64,000 nucleotides of DNA from contig JBHGAV010000009.1 of NCBI GenBank assembly GCA_041946685.1, positions 1 to 64,000 of the forward strand. Reading direction: 5' to 3'. The notes under the pieces are model-generated. The model searched no databases. It saw only the letters and a program-made list of their open reading frames with translations, and was not told the origin of the DNA. Origin of the DNA: JBHGAV01 sp041946685. Lineage in GTDB: Bacteria; Acidobacteriota; Terriglobia; Bryobacterales; Bryobacteraceae. This document shows positions 8,093-17,246 of this stretch, piece after piece. The position numbers were made by a program, and so were the translations under genes. Positions within the stretch are counted from its first letter, which is position 1. Every line of letters starts with the position of its first letter.

Positions 8093-9255
8093 GACGGGGA
8101 GAATTGGGAGTTTTTGCGGTGACTCTCGTCGCCCTTTCGACATGGGGCTGCGGAGGTGGTACGCCAGCCAGTCCGCCGGCTCCCGCGCCGGCGAAGGAAG
8201 TGAGCCGGACCGGTCGGGTGACTTTGCCTTCGGACTCTCCGCGACTCAAGCAGATACGAGTCGTCGAGGTGGAGGCGCGGGAGATGCCCGAAGACGTGGT
8301 TACCGCACCGGGAAAGGTGGAGGTCAATCCGAACCGCGTGTCGCGGGTTCTGATGCCGGTCTCCGGCCGCATACGCGCCGTGCTGGTCAGGCTGGGCGAT
8401 TCGGTGGAGGAGGGGCAGGCGCTGGTGACCGTGGAGAGCCAGGAAGCGGCGGTCGCGCTTTCATCCTACCGGCAGGTGAGGGCGCGGTACCGGCAGCGGC
8501 GATCCGCGCACTCGAAGGCGGAGCGGGATCTTGCCAGGCTGAAGGCCCTCTATGAGCGCCGCGCCGCCGCCCTCAAGGACCTCGCCAACGCCGAGAACGA
8601 GTTGAACCAGGCCGAGGGCGAAGTGCAGGGCAGCCAGGCGGAGATGGAGGAAGCGCAGAAGCGGCTGGAGGTGCTGGGGCTGGATCCCGATGGAACCGCG
8701 CAGGACATCATCGTCCGGGCCCCTATTGCGGGCAAGGTGGTGGAGATCGGCGTGGCGCCCGGCGAATTCCGGACCGACACCACGGCCAGCCTGATGACCA
8801 TCGCTGACCTGAGCACCGTCTGGGTCACCTCCAACGTTCCCGAAGGGAGCATCCGCCTGGTGCAGGTGGGTGAGCCGGTCGAGATCGTCCTGGTGGCGTA
8901 TCCCCACGAGACCTTCCGGGGCCGTGTCACCCGCATCGCCGACGCGGTGGATGCGGCGACCCGCACCGTCAAGGTGCACGCGGAACTGGCCAATCCCAAC
9001 GGCCGGTTCCTGCCCGGGATGTTTGGGAATATCTTCCATTCGCACGGCAGTCGCCGCGTGGTGGTGGTGCCAGCCGGCGCCGTGGTTCAAACCGGACAGG
9101 GCGCCATCGTATACCGGGAGGTCGAGCGGGGCACGTTCGAGCGCATCAGGGTGACAACGGAATCTCCGCTCAACGGTGTTGTCCCGGTGCTATCGGGCCT
9201 CCGCCCAGGCGAGCGGGTGGTGGCGGAAGGGGCCGTGCTGCTGGGAAGCCACTAA
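8089..9255 (+). CDS. CzcB/CusB-like membrane fusion (adaptor) protein, probable lipoprotein
   Basis: Periplasmic adaptor linking the RND pump to the outer membrane channel, 388 residues. The N-terminus is hydrophobic and ends at C21 (STWGCGGG), so it is likely a lipoprotein, though the lipobox is imperfect. A biotinyl-lipoyl-like half (SGRIRAVLVRLGDSVEEGQ, about 86-104), a coiled-coil hairpin (about 125-205), the second lipoyl half (IIVRAPIAGKVVEIGVAPGE) and a beta-barrel domain follow in the order expected for the HlyD/RND-MFP family. It overlaps the CzcC-like gene by 4 bases and ends 12 bases before czcA. Confidence 0.88.
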   Translation: MRRGELGVFAVTLVALSTWGCGGGTPASPPAPAPAKEVSRTGRVTLPSDSPRLKQIRVVEVEAREMPEDVVTAPGKVEVNPNRVSRVLMPVSGRIRAVLVRLGDSVEEGQALVTVESQEAAVALSSYRQVRARYRQRRSAHSKAERDLARLKALYERRAAALKDLANAENELNQAEGEVQGSQAEMEEAQKRLEVLGLDPDGTAQDIIVRAPIAGKVVEIGVAPGEFRTDTTASLMTIADLSTVWVTSNVPEGSIRLVQVGEPVEIVLVAYPHETFRGRVTRIADAVDAATRTVKVHAELANPNGRFLPGMFGNIFHSHGSRRVVVVPAGAVVQTGQGAIVYREVERGTFERIRVTTESPLNGVVPVLSGLRPGERVVAEGAVLLGSH

Positions 9256-9267
9256 GGCGGCGGAACC

Positions 9268-12200
9268 ATGTTCGATTCACTGATAGATTACGGTTTCCAG
9301 CGGCGGTTCCTGGTGATCTTCTTCGCCATGTGCCTGGCCGGCCTGGGCGTGTGGAGTTTCACAGAACTTAAGGTTGAAGCCTATCCGGACATCTCGGACC
9401 TCCAGGTCACCGTGGTCACCCTCCACCCCGGCTATGCCGCCGAGGAGGTCGAACAGCAGGTTTCGGTGCCCATTGAGAGGGCGCTGAACAGCGTACCGAA
9501 CGTCATCTCCCGGCGGAGCCGGAGCATCTTCGGGCTTTCGGTTGTGGATCTGAGCTTCGCCTACGGCACGAACCAGCAGGAAGCCCGCCAGATGGTGCTG
9601 GAGAGGCTGCGAGAGGTCGAGTTGCCGGAGGGCGCCGAACCGTCCCTGGCGCCGCCGACCACGCCGGCTGGGGAGTTGTACCGCTACCGGCTGACGGGGC
9701 CTGGGATGGACGGGTTGAAACTCCGGGAACTCCAGGACTGGGTCGTCGCCCCGAGGCTGCTTCAGGCGCCCGGAGTGGGCGACGCCTTTCCGTTCGGTGG
9801 CTTGGTCAAGCAGTACCAGATCGCGGTCGATCCCATGGCGTTGTACGGCTATGGTCTTTCCATTCAGGACGTTGCCGGGGCGGTCAGCGCCAACAACCGG
9901 AACGCGGGCGGGTCGATTCTGGTCAGCGGCCAGCAGGGCCTGGTGGTGCGCGGGCTGGGACTGGTGCGCTCGGTGGCCGACATCGAGAACATTGTGGTTG
10001 CCTCCCGGGGAGGCGTTCCGGTTTTCGTGAGCCAGATCGGGCGCGTGGAAGTGAGCCATGCCCCCCAGGCCGGCATCTTCGGCCTGAACGACGAGAGCGG
10101 TGGAGTGGAAGGTATTGTGGTGATGCGGCGCGACGAGAACCCCAGCGAGGTCCTCAAAGGCATCCGGCAGGCCGTGGAAGAATTGAACGCCTCCCCGCTG
10201 CTGGAGGGCGCGCGGATCGAGCCGATTTACGACAGAACCGAACTGGTGGCCAGCACCCTGCGGACGGTTTCCCGGACGCTGCTGGAGGCGCTGGTGCTGG
10301 TGTTTGCCGTTCTGGTGTTTCTGCTGGGCAGTTTCCGGGCCGCCGTCCTGACGGCGATTACAATCCCGTTGAGCCTTCTGTTCGCCTTCTTCTGCATGCA
10401 CCTGGCGGGGGTGAACGCCAGCTTGCTCAGCCTGGGGGCGATCGATTTCGGAATTATCGTGGACGGAACGCTGGTGATGGTGGAGTACATTCTGCGCCGG
10501 CTTTCCCGGTTGGAAGACCGCTCCGGCGGCCTGGAGACCGTCAAGCGCGCCTCGTCGGAGATGCGCCGGCCGATCTTTTTCTCCATGCTGATCTTGATCT
10601 CGGCCTACCTGCCGCTGTTTCTCCTGGAGCGGGTGGAGCGGCGGCTTTTCATGCCCATGGCCTTCACCATCGCCTCCGCACTGTTGGGATCTCTGATGTT
10701 GAGTCTCACCCTGGTGCCGGTCCTGGCGACTTACATGTTCCCCAGGGGGGTGAAGCACTGGCGGAACCCGTTCCTGCACCAACTGACGCGCGGATACGAG
10801 CACCTGTTGCGGGCGCTGCTGGCGCACCGCATCACCACCGCGGCAGCCACAGTGGCCATTATCGGGATCGGGTTCTGGGCCGGGGGAAGGTTGGGGACGG
10901 AATTTTTGCCTCAGCTTGACGAGGGGGTCATCTGGATCAGGGCCAACGCTCCTCCGGGGATCTCGCTGGAGGCTTCGGCGCTGCTGGCTTCAAGAATGCG
11001 GGCGATCCTTCGGGAATCGCCTCAGGTGGCCTTCGTGACCTCTCAAACGGGCCGCCAGGAATCGAACACGGAACCTTTCGGACCGAACCGCACCGAGTTG
11101 CTGGTGGGGCTGACGCCCTACTCGACTTGGCCCAAGGGATTGCGAAAAGCGGACCTGGTGCGGGAGCTGTCCGGGAAGCTGCGCGCCGGGATGCCCGGGG
11201 TGGCGTTCAACTTCACGCAGCCCATCATTGACATGGTCATGGAGAACGTCACCGGCTCGTCGGCGGACCTTGCGGTCATCTTGCGGGGGCCGGACCTGGC
11301 GGTTCTGCGCGAGACGGCCGGCCAGGTGCTGCGATTGATCGAGCGCGTGCCGGGCGCAACCGACACCTCCATCGAACAGGAGGCGGACCAGCCCCAGGTG
11401 CGGATCCAGGTCAACCGCCAGGAAGCGGCCCGCTACGGGATCAACATCGCCGACGTCCAGCAGGTGGTCGAGATGGCGATCGGGGGACGTCCCGTGAGCC
11501 AGATGTTCGAAGGGGACCGCAGGTTCGATATCGCGGTCCGCTATGTTCCCGAGGCCAGGAGCACGCTGGCCGGAATCGGCGGCCTGCTGATTCCGACCGC
11601 CGACGGGGCGAGAATCCCTCTTTCGCGGGTGGCGGAAACACGCATCGCCGACGGCGCTTCCCTGATTTCGCGCCGCGAGAACCAGAGGATCGTCTGCGTG
11701 CGCACCAACATCCGGGGACGCGATCAGGGAAGCTTCGTGGCCGAGGCCCAGCGCCGGTTCCGGGAAGAAATCCGGCTCGAGCCGGGCTACAGCGTCGAGT
11801 GGGGCGGGCAGTTCGAGAACCTGCATCGCGCGCAAAGACGTCTGGCCTGGATTCTGCCGATCACGGTGGCGCTGATCTTCACGATCCTCTACTGGGCCTT
11901 CGACTCCGTTCTGAAGGCGGCGCTGGTTCTGTTGACGGTGCCTCTGTCGATGGTGGGAGGGATTGCCGCGCTGCTGTTGCGCGGGATTCCTTTCAGCGTT
12001 TCGGCGGCGGTCGGCTTCGTCTCCCTGTTCGGCGTGGCGGTCATGAGCGGCGTCCTGTTCGTGGCTGAGGTCCAGCGCCAGCGCAATGTCCACGACCGCC
12101 CGCTGAAGGAGACCGTCCTGGTGGGGGCGTGCGTTCAGTTCCGTCCCATGCTGACTGTTATCTTGCTGGCCATGCTGGGGATGGTCCCCGCCGCGCTGGC

Positions 12201-12339
12201 GCAAGGGATCGGAAGCGATGTGCAGCGGCCGCTGGCGACCGTCGTTCTGGGAGGCTTGGTTTCGACACTTTTTCTCACCTTGCCGACCCTGCCTTGTCTT
12301 TACTATCTGGCCGCAGACCGCGGCCGGCGGCGCGAATAG
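9268..12339 (+). CDS. czcA: Heavy-metal RND efflux pump, CzcA family
   Basis: Inner membrane proton-driven metal efflux pump of 1023 residues, a normal length for CzcA/CusA. TM1 opens the protein (FLVIFFAMCLAGLGVWSF). Two large periplasmic loops and twelve TM helices follow the usual plan. TM4 carries DFGIIVDGTLVMVEY (about residues 393-407), the acidic relay motif of the HME subfamily; the DFGxxxDG form is closest to the divalent-cation (Zn/Co/Ni) type. The first loop begins with KVEAYPDISDLQVTV, typical of CzcA. Substrate assignment between divalent cations and Cu/Ag remains tentative. It is the last gene of the efflux operon. Confidence 0.92.
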   Translation: MFDSLIDYGFQRRFLVIFFAMCLAGLGVWSFTELKVEAYPDISDLQVTVVTLHPGYAAEEVEQQVSVPIERALNSVPNVISRRSRSIFGLSVVDLSFAYGTNQQEARQMVLERLREVELPEGAEPSLAPPTTPAGELYRYRLTGPGMDGLKLRELQDWVVAPRLLQAPGVGDAFPFGGLVKQYQIAVDPMALYGYGLSIQDVAGAVSANNRNAGGSILVSGQQGLVVRGLGLVRSVADIENIVVASRGGVPVFVSQIGRVEVSHAPQAGIFGLNDESGGVEGIVVMRRDENPSEVLKGIRQAVEELNASPLLEGARIEPIYDRTELVASTLRTVSRTLLEALVLVFAVLVFLLGSFRAAVLTAITIPLSLLFAFFCMHLAGVNASLLSLGAIDFGIIVDGTLVMVEYILRRLSRLEDRSGGLETVKRASSEMRRPIFFSMLILISAYLPLFLLERVERRLFMPMAFTIASALLGSLMLSLTLVPVLATYMFPRGVKHWRNPFLHQLTRGYEHLLRALLAHRITTAAATVAIIGIGFWAGGRLGTEFLPQLDEGVIWIRANAPPGISLEASALLASRMRAILRESPQVAFVTSQTGRQESNTEPFGPNRTELLVGLTPYSTWPKGLRKADLVRELSGKLRAGMPGVAFNFTQPIIDMVMENVTGSSADLAVILRGPDLAVLRETAGQVLRLIERVPGATDTSIEQEADQPQVRIQVNRQEAARYGINIADVQQVVEMAIGGRPVSQMFEGDRRFDIAVRYVPEARSTLAGIGGLLIPTADGARIPLSRVAETRIADGASLISRRENQRIVCVRTNIRGRDQGSFVAEAQRRFREEIRLEPGYSVEWGGQFENLHRAQRRLAWILPITVALIFTILYWAFDSVLKAALVLLTVPLSMVGGIAALLLRGIPFSVSAAVGFVSLFGVAVMSGVLFVAEVQRQRNVHDRPLKETVLVGACVQFRPMLTVILLAMLGMVPAALAQGIGSDVQRPLATVVLGGLVSTLFLTLPTLPCLYYLAADRGRRRE

Positions 12340-12383
12340 ACCAACCGGCTCGGGACGGTGGTGTAACATATGGAATTGACTCC

Positions 12384-13214
12384 ATGCAGGCTCTGCTCGA
12401 CTCACTGAAGGCCGGGAGCAAGGACTGGTCGCTGGCCAAAGCCATTGATCCGCGCAGACTTCCGGTCCATATTGCCGTGATCATGGACGGCAACGGCCGG
12501 TGGGCCAAACGAAGAAACCTGCCGAGGGTCGCGGGGCACAAGGCAGGGGCGGAGGCAGTGCGCGTGACGGTGGAGACCTGCGCGCGGATGGGGATTCCGG
12601 CCCTGACCCTGTACGCCTTCTCCGCGGAAAACTGGAAACGGCCGCGCAGCGAGGTGGACACGCTGTGGCGCCTGCTGCACGTCTATGTGAAGCGCGAGCT
12701 TCCGGGCCTGCAGGAGAACAACGTCCGCCTGACCGCGATCGGAAGGCTGGAGGCCCTCCCCGAGGCGGCCAGGGGCGAACTCGAAGCCGCGATGGAAGCC
12801 ACATCGCAGAACACCGGACTGCGGGTGAACCTCGCGCTCAACTATGGGGGGCGGAACGAACTGGTCGATGCCTTCAACGCGATCCTTGAGGAGGCAAGAA
12901 ACGGCGGGCGCCTTTCCAATTTGCGGGTGGATGAGACGACGATCGCCAGCCACCTCTACACCCGCAATCTGCCCGACCCGGATCTGCTGATCCGGACTTC
13001 CGGCGAGATGCGCGTGAGCAACTTTCTGCTCTGGCAGATCGCCTACGCGGAACTGTATGTGACCGACGTGCTCTGGCCGGATTTCAAGCGCGCCGATCTG
13101 CTCGAGGCGATTCTTGACTATCAGAAGAGGGACCGGCGCTTCGGCGGATTGAGCGCCTCCTCCGCGGCATCCGGGCCACGAAGTCTTGCAACGGCAGGCG
13201 TATCCCGCAGATGA
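12384..13214 (+). CDS. uppS: Undecaprenyl diphosphate synthase (cis-prenyltransferase)
   Basis: Makes the C55 lipid carrier for peptidoglycan by adding isopentenyl diphosphate units to farnesyl diphosphate. The 276-residue protein has the signature VIMDGNGRWA (about residues 33-42) with the catalytic Asp, LTLYAFSAENWKRP, and the C-terminal RTSGEMRVSNFLLWQIAYAE motif. Upstream in-frame codons reach back into czcA, so the start is set at ATG 12384 (MQALLDSLKAG). The N-terminal extension of ~25 residues and a Ser/Ala-rich tail are slightly longer than in E. coli. It overlaps cdsA by 4 bases. Confidence 0.93.
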   Translation: MQALLDSLKAGSKDWSLAKAIDPRRLPVHIAVIMDGNGRWAKRRNLPRVAGHKAGAEAVRVTVETCARMGIPALTLYAFSAENWKRPRSEVDTLWRLLHVYVKRELPGLQENNVRLTAIGRLEALPEAARGELEAAMEATSQNTGLRVNLALNYGGRNELVDAFNAILEEARNGGRLSNLRVDETTIASHLYTRNLPDPDLLIRTSGEMRVSNFLLWQIAYAELYVTDVLWPDFKRADLLEAILDYQKRDRRFGGLSASSAASGPRSLATAGVSRR

Positions 13215-13987
13215 AACGGGTTGTTACGGCCCTGGTCCTGATCCCGGTGGTGGTCTATGTCGCGCTGTGGGGATCCCATTGGCTGTTCCTGCTGGTGACC
13301 TCCGCAGTCGCGCTTCTATGTTTCCGCGAATACTGCGGGATCGTAGCGTCCCACCAGATCGACAAGCCGGGACCGGCGGCCTACGCGGCGGGGCTGCTGG
13401 TGCTGCTGACTCCGATGCCCGACGGTTTGCTGGTCACCCTGCTGGCCCTCTTGGCGCTGACCTTGATGCTGCGCTCCGCCGAGATGAGCCGGGGCCTTCC
13501 CGGGGCCGCCGCATTCGTGCTCGGCATCGTCTACATCTTCGGGACGTGGCGCTGCGCCGTGCCGCTGCGAGCCGTCAATCCGTACTGGCTGCTGTTTGCC
13601 CTGTCCCTGAACTGGGTGGGCGACACGGCTGCATATATCGTCGGGAGGGTGGCCGGCCGGCACAAGTTGGCGCCCCGCCTCAGCCCGGCCAAGACGTGGG
13701 AGGGGAGCGCCGCCTCCCTGGTCGCGTCGCTGGCCTTCGGCTTCTTCTACCTCGGCGGGCTGATCCCGGAGGTATCGCCCGAGGTGAGGCTGGGGATCGC
13801 GGCGGCGGGGAACATTGCGGGCCAGGTGGGCGATCTCGCCGAATCCCTGATGAAGCGCGGCGCAGGCCTCAAGGATAGCAGCAACCTGTTACCAGGCCAT
13901 GGGGGCTGGCTGGACCGCCTCGACAGCACGCTTTTCGCCCTGCCGGTGATCTACGGCCTGCTTGTTGCGCTGGGGCTCAGCCACTAA
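13211..13987 (+). CDS. cdsA: Phosphatidate cytidylyltransferase (CDP-diglyceride synthase)
   Basis: Integral membrane enzyme that makes CDP-diacylglycerol from phosphatidate and CTP, the precursor of all phospholipids. It has 258 residues with about seven TM segments. The CdsA signature region is complete: WVGDTAAYIVGRVAGRHKLA followed by LSPAKTWEG (about residues 136-164), with the metal-binding Asp. The start overlaps the uppS stop (ATGA), the widespread uppS-cdsA coupling. The dxr and rseP genes that often follow elsewhere are absent here; the next genes are on the other strand. Confidence 0.92.
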   Translation: MKRVVTALVLIPVVVYVALWGSHWLFLLVTSAVALLCFREYCGIVASHQIDKPGPAAYAAGLLVLLTPMPDGLLVTLLALLALTLMLRSAEMSRGLPGAAAFVLGIVYIFGTWRCAVPLRAVNPYWLLFALSLNWVGDTAAYIVGRVAGRHKLAPRLSPAKTWEGSAASLVASLAFGFFYLGGLIPEVSPEVRLGIAAAGNIAGQVGDLAESLMKRGAGLKDSSNLLPGHGGWLDRLDSTLFALPVIYGLLVALGLSH

Positions 13988-13994
13988 GGCGCGG

Positions 13995-14225
13995 CTAATT
14001 CATGCCGCACATGCCGCGGTTGGGGCAGCACGCGCCGGAAGGGCAGGCCGGCATGCCGGACGGCTGCTTGGATCCACCGGTGACGGCGGCGAAGGTGGAC
14101 AGTCGCATGGTCACGTGGCTCTTTCCGCAGGAGGGGCAGCCCACACTCCCGGAATCGGCGGCCCTGGCCACGCGCTTCTCAAACTCTGCGCCGCAGTCGT
14201 CGCAGCGGTATTCGTAAATCGGCAT
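13995..14225 (-). CDS. FmdB-family zinc ribbon protein
   Basis: A 76-residue protein with the conserved opening MPIYEYRCDDCG and a zinc ribbon formed by C8, C11, C30 and C33. The family is often labelled a putative regulatory protein (FmdB/CxxC_CXXC_SSSS), but its function is not established. The C-terminal tail is unusually Cys/Gly/Met-rich (CPSGACCPNRGMCG), which could bind another metal. Its ATG sits one base after the dacB stop codon, so the two genes are cotranscribed. Confidence 0.85.
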   Translation of the reverse strand: MPIYEYRCDDCGAEFEKRVARAADSGSVGCPSCGKSHVTMRLSTFAAVTGGSKQPSGMPACPSGACCPNRGMCGMN

Positions 14226-14226
14226 G

Positions 14227-15690
14227 TCAACTCCCCTGCTGAACCAGCAACACTATGATTCTATCAATCAGAGCGCGGATCTCGGAGGCGGGCGCCGTGT
14301 AGTTGTTGACCAGGATGGCGAAGGCCAGCGTCTCCCCGCTCCTGGTTTCCAGGTATCCCGCCAATGCGCTTACCCGGCTCATGGTGCCGGTCTTAGCGCG
14401 GACGCTAGCCGGCGGAAGCTCGGTGAACCGGTTGCGCAAGGTGCCCTCCTTGCCGCCAACGGGCAGCATCTCCAGCCAGGAGCGCTGGTTGGGGGATACA
14501 TACATGTGGGTCAGCAAGGAGGTGACCGCGCGCGGCGAGACGACGTCGAGCGTGGACAGGCCCGCGGCATCCACCAGCGCGCACTCCTCTTCTGGAATGC
14601 CTGCCTCCTTGGCCAGCGCGGCCATCTCCGCAATACCGGCCTGCCGGCTCCCCGCGTTCCGCCTGACTCTGGCCACCTCCCGCAACACCAGCTCCGCATT
14701 CAGGTTCAAGCTCTCCTTTGAGGTGACCTCCAGGATCTCGGAGAGAGGGGGTGAGAGCCGGCGTGCGAGTTCTACTCTGTCCTCCGGCGCCGCGCTCTCG
14801 TTTGCGAACCGATGGCGGACGGATGCCCTCCCTTTCACGATCACGCCCCTGCGGGTCAAGGCATCCAGGAAGGCCGCCGCGGCGAACCGGGCGGGATCGT
14901 CCAGGGCCAACTGCCGGCTCGACGGCGAGGCTCCAAGCGGCAAGGATCCCCAGACGCGCAACTGCCGGGACCCGGGCAGGCGCTCGATGTCGATCCGGGC
15001 CGGGCCGCCGGCGGTCGTCCTGACGCGGTTGTCGATTACGAAGTACTCCAGCGGAGGGGCTATCCGAAGGCGCGCCGTATCGCCCACGCGGCGGCCCGGC
15101 GCGAGGGTGAGCGTGAGCCGGTTCTCGTTGACGCTGAGCGCGCTCACTGGAGCGCCGAAGTCCCAAAGCGCATCCTCCTGCACCCGGCCGTCGGGGTAAG
15201 GCTCCCACGGATAGGCTGTGTCGTCCCCCACCACGTCTCCGTCAACGCGTTTGACGCCTTGGGCAACCACCTGGTCCGCCAGATCTTCTATCGCCCTCAG
15301 AGGGTTGGCCGAGGATGAACCGTTTCTGTAGGGATACTGCCTGGAAGAGAGGGTTGGATCTCCACCGCCAACGAGATACAGGTTTCCCGCCAGCCGGCCG
15401 GAGGCGTCCGGAAAGGCGGCCGCAGCCACAATGGTCGTGAAGCGATGGTCCGGCCCCAGGCGCTGCAATCCCAAGGCTGTCGAGAACAGCTTGGCCACGG
15501 AGGCGGGTACGAAGACCCGACCCGGCAGGCGGGCGAACCTTGTTTCGCCGGACTTGGGATCGACGACGTTGATTCCCCAGAAACCGTACCGGGCGGCTGC
15601 GGTCTCTTCCAGCAGCGAGGAGATCTTCTCGGAGACCGTCTGGGCACTGATCAGACAGTGCGCGGCCAGCAGAAGGAGCAGGGATCGCAT
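14227..15690 (-). CDS. dacB: D-alanyl-D-alanine carboxypeptidase/endopeptidase (PBP4, S13 family)
   Basis: Periplasmic peptidoglycan hydrolase of 487 residues with a signal peptide (LLLLLAAHCLISAQ, residues 4-17). The three active-site motifs of penicillin-recognising serine enzymes are in place: SxxK at S64-K67 (PASVAK), SxN at S327-N329 (KESLNLN) and KTG at 433-435 (RAKTGTMS). The roughly 260 residues between the first two motifs hold the extra domain typical of the S13 (DacB/PBP4) class. It probably trims or cleaves cross-links in the cell wall. Cotranscribed with the FmdB-like gene. Confidence 0.92.
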   Translation of the reverse strand: MRSLLLLLAAHCLISAQTVSEKISSLLEETAAARYGFWGINVVDPKSGETRFARLPGRVFVPASVAKLFSTALGLQRLGPDHRFTTIVAAAAFPDASGRLAGNLYLVGGGDPTLSSRQYPYRNGSSSANPLRAIEDLADQVVAQGVKRVDGDVVGDDTAYPWEPYPDGRVQEDALWDFGAPVSALSVNENRLTLTLAPGRRVGDTARLRIAPPLEYFVIDNRVRTTAGGPARIDIERLPGSRQLRVWGSLPLGASPSSRQLALDDPARFAAAAFLDALTRRGVIVKGRASVRHRFANESAAPEDRVELARRLSPPLSEILEVTSKESLNLNAELVLREVARVRRNAGSRQAGIAEMAALAKEAGIPEEECALVDAAGLSTLDVVSPRAVTSLLTHMYVSPNQRSWLEMLPVGGKEGTLRNRFTELPPASVRAKTGTMSRVSALAGYLETRSGETLAFAILVNNYTAPASEIRALIDRIIVLLVQQGS

Positions 15691-15700
15691 GAAAGCCCGA

Positions 15701-16906
15701 CTAGGCGGATCTCGCCCTGAATTCCGCGGCGCGCGTCAGCCTAGCGTAGATCCATATCAGCGCGGCGAGAAGGACTACGGCGCAGGACCCGAGCATCGGC
15801 AGGAGCAGCACCACACCGATACCCCAGAGGTCGGCGTAGATGCCGAGGGTAAAAGGTGCCAGCAAACCCCCAGTCGAGGCCAGGGAGAAAACCCCGTTAA
15901 AGAAGCCGGGATGGTAGTAGGGGAAACGGTCGCCGATCATCTCAACCACCAGGGGGTAGATGGCGGCAAAACCCAGGCCGACGAACAACACGCCACTGAC
16001 CGCGCCAAACAGGTTCTTGGTGTAGAAGAGGATCACGCACCCAAACAACGCCGCCAGACCACTGGCGATGAGCAGGTGGCCGTGCCGGACGCGGGGGAGA
16101 ACAGCCTGCATGGCGATTCTGCCCAGGAGCAGAGCAAGCCAGTAGACAGCCAGCACCTTTAGCGCGGCGGCGGGGCTTGCCCCGAGCCGCTGAGCCAGAA
16201 ACAGGGGAAGCCACCCCGCGATGGACCACTCGTTTCCGCATTGAATGAACAACAACAAGGCAAACAGCAGGGCGCCGGGACTTTTGAAATCCTGGACGGC
16301 TTCGCGCAGGGAAAGCTGGTGAGGGAGGGGAATCGGGGCGAAGCCGGTCTTGGCGAAAATGCCGGCGAAGAAGCCCGGGATCAACGCCAGGAAAATGAGA
16401 ATGCTGGGGACATTGTAGGCGTAGAACGTCCCTGCCACCAATACCACGCACAACAGGCAGCCGAGGCCGAAGAACGCACCGGCGAGATTCAGGGTAGCGG
16501 CCCGGTCACGCGCGTAAAGGGGCGAAATGGCGTGAAAAACCGCGTTGCTCATCAAGCCCGCGCTCAGCCCCAAGAGCGCAAGGCCGCCCATGCGCCACCA
16601 GGGCGGAGCAGTAGGCGGGATCAGGGCAAGGTAAACGAACGCCGCCGCCGCCAGACCGGATGCCAGGACCAGCAGGAAGCGGATCCCCCGGCGGGCCAGC
16701 AGGTAGTGCGCCGGCTTGATCGACGCCAGCATCCCCAGGTTCAGGCTCAGGAACAGGCTCCCGACAACCAGGAACCGGAAGCTCAGATGGTATCCCCAGG
16801 CAGGCAGGATCGCCCCCAGGAACGCCACCATCACGCCCGTCAGGAAGAAGCCGGAAAGACTCCTTCTTGCCGACGATGCCGGTAATATGTGCGTACTCGT
16901 CTGCAC
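15701..16906 (-). CDS. MFS transporter
   Basis: A 401-residue major facilitator with 12 predicted TM helices and a basic loop after TM2 (ARRGIRFLL), the usual position of the MFS motif A. The longest cytoplasmic loop lies in the middle (about residues 190-215), as expected. Short loops separate the helices and the C-terminus ends in basic residues. The start codon is GTG (16906). The gene ends 10 bases before dacB and may be cotranscribed with it. Fucose/sugar-type permeases are the closest look, but the substrate is not identifiable. Confidence 0.8.
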   Translation of the reverse strand: MQTSTHILPASSARRSLSGFFLTGVMVAFLGAILPAWGYHLSFRFLVVGSLFLSLNLGMLASIKPAHYLLARRGIRFLLVLASGLAAAAFVYLALIPPTAPPWWRMGGLALLGLSAGLMSNAVFHAISPLYARDRAATLNLAGAFFGLGCLLCVVLVAGTFYAYNVPSILIFLALIPGFFAGIFAKTGFAPIPLPHQLSLREAVQDFKSPGALLFALLLFIQCGNEWSIAGWLPLFLAQRLGASPAAALKVLAVYWLALLLGRIAMQAVLPRVRHGHLLIASGLAALFGCVILFYTKNLFGAVSGVLFVGLGFAAIYPLVVEMIGDRFPYYHPGFFNGVFSLASTGGLLAPFTLGIYADLWGIGVVLLLPMLGSCAVVLLAALIWIYARLTRAAEFRARSA

Positions 16907-17003
16907 GGACGCGGGATCCAGCCGCCTGGGGCGGCCCCCGGCGGTCCATTGGGTATTTTACCTTGCCGGCATGGGTACCATGTAGCCCTCCCGGAGGGTT
17001 TCC

Positions 17004-17190
17004 GATTCCTGGAAGCGGGCCTTCCCTTCTATGGAAACCGGAAGAGTCCCGGGGAGGGAGCCGTGGCGGATCAGTCGCTTGCGTTCTGGAACGGAGATTG
17101 CACCAAGCAGGCCGGGGACAGAAGGGGTTTCGGCTTTTGGTGGGTTGCCTCTCCAGGGAGCGACCCAGGCCCGCGAACGGCGGGTCTTTT
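17004..17190 (+). ncRNA. ssrS: 6S RNA-like small RNA
   Basis: In the 340-base gap 16907-17246, a ~185-base stretch folds like 6S RNA, the regulator that mimics an open promoter and sequesters RNA polymerase. GCGGGCC (17014-17020) pairs perfectly with GGCCCGC (17168-17174) as the closing stem, and GAAACC (17034-17039) pairs with a downstream GGTTTC. GTCCC with GGGAC continues inwards. Between the first two stems is a central bubble, a short 5' side (TTCCCTTCTATG) opposite a long 3' side carrying its own hairpin (GGGTTGC with GCGACCC). GCGGGCCnnCCCT recalls the conserved 5' strand of 6S RNA. It ends in an intrinsic terminator. Identification is by structure and length only. Confidence 0.55.
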
Positions 17191-17194
17191 TTTT
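17169..17194 (+). terminator. Intrinsic terminator of the 6S-like RNA
   Basis: GCCCGC (17169-17174) and GCGGGT (17180-17185) form a stem with loop GAACG, followed by TC and eight T (17187-17194). This is the clearest U-tract in this gap. It lies 52 bases before the hydrolase start, so it ends an upstream transcript rather than the hydrolase mRNA. Confidence 0.75.
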
Positions 17195-17246
17195 GGTCCC
17201 TCTGGCAGAGCACGGCTCCGTGTTAGACTGGGGCGTTTGTCCCCCA

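Noticed and set aside
9277..10827. A 516-codon open frame antisense to czcA (and another at 10990-12405)
   Set aside because: Mirror frames of a highly conserved pump gene; His/Gln/Arg-rich and without domains.
16995..17194. RNase P RNA, tmRNA or SRP RNA in the 16.9-17.2 kb gap
   Set aside because: The conserved cores (GAGGAAAGTCC of RNase P, the tRNA-like ends of tmRNA, the GGAAG-type SRP loop) are missing; the length and fold fit 6S RNA better.
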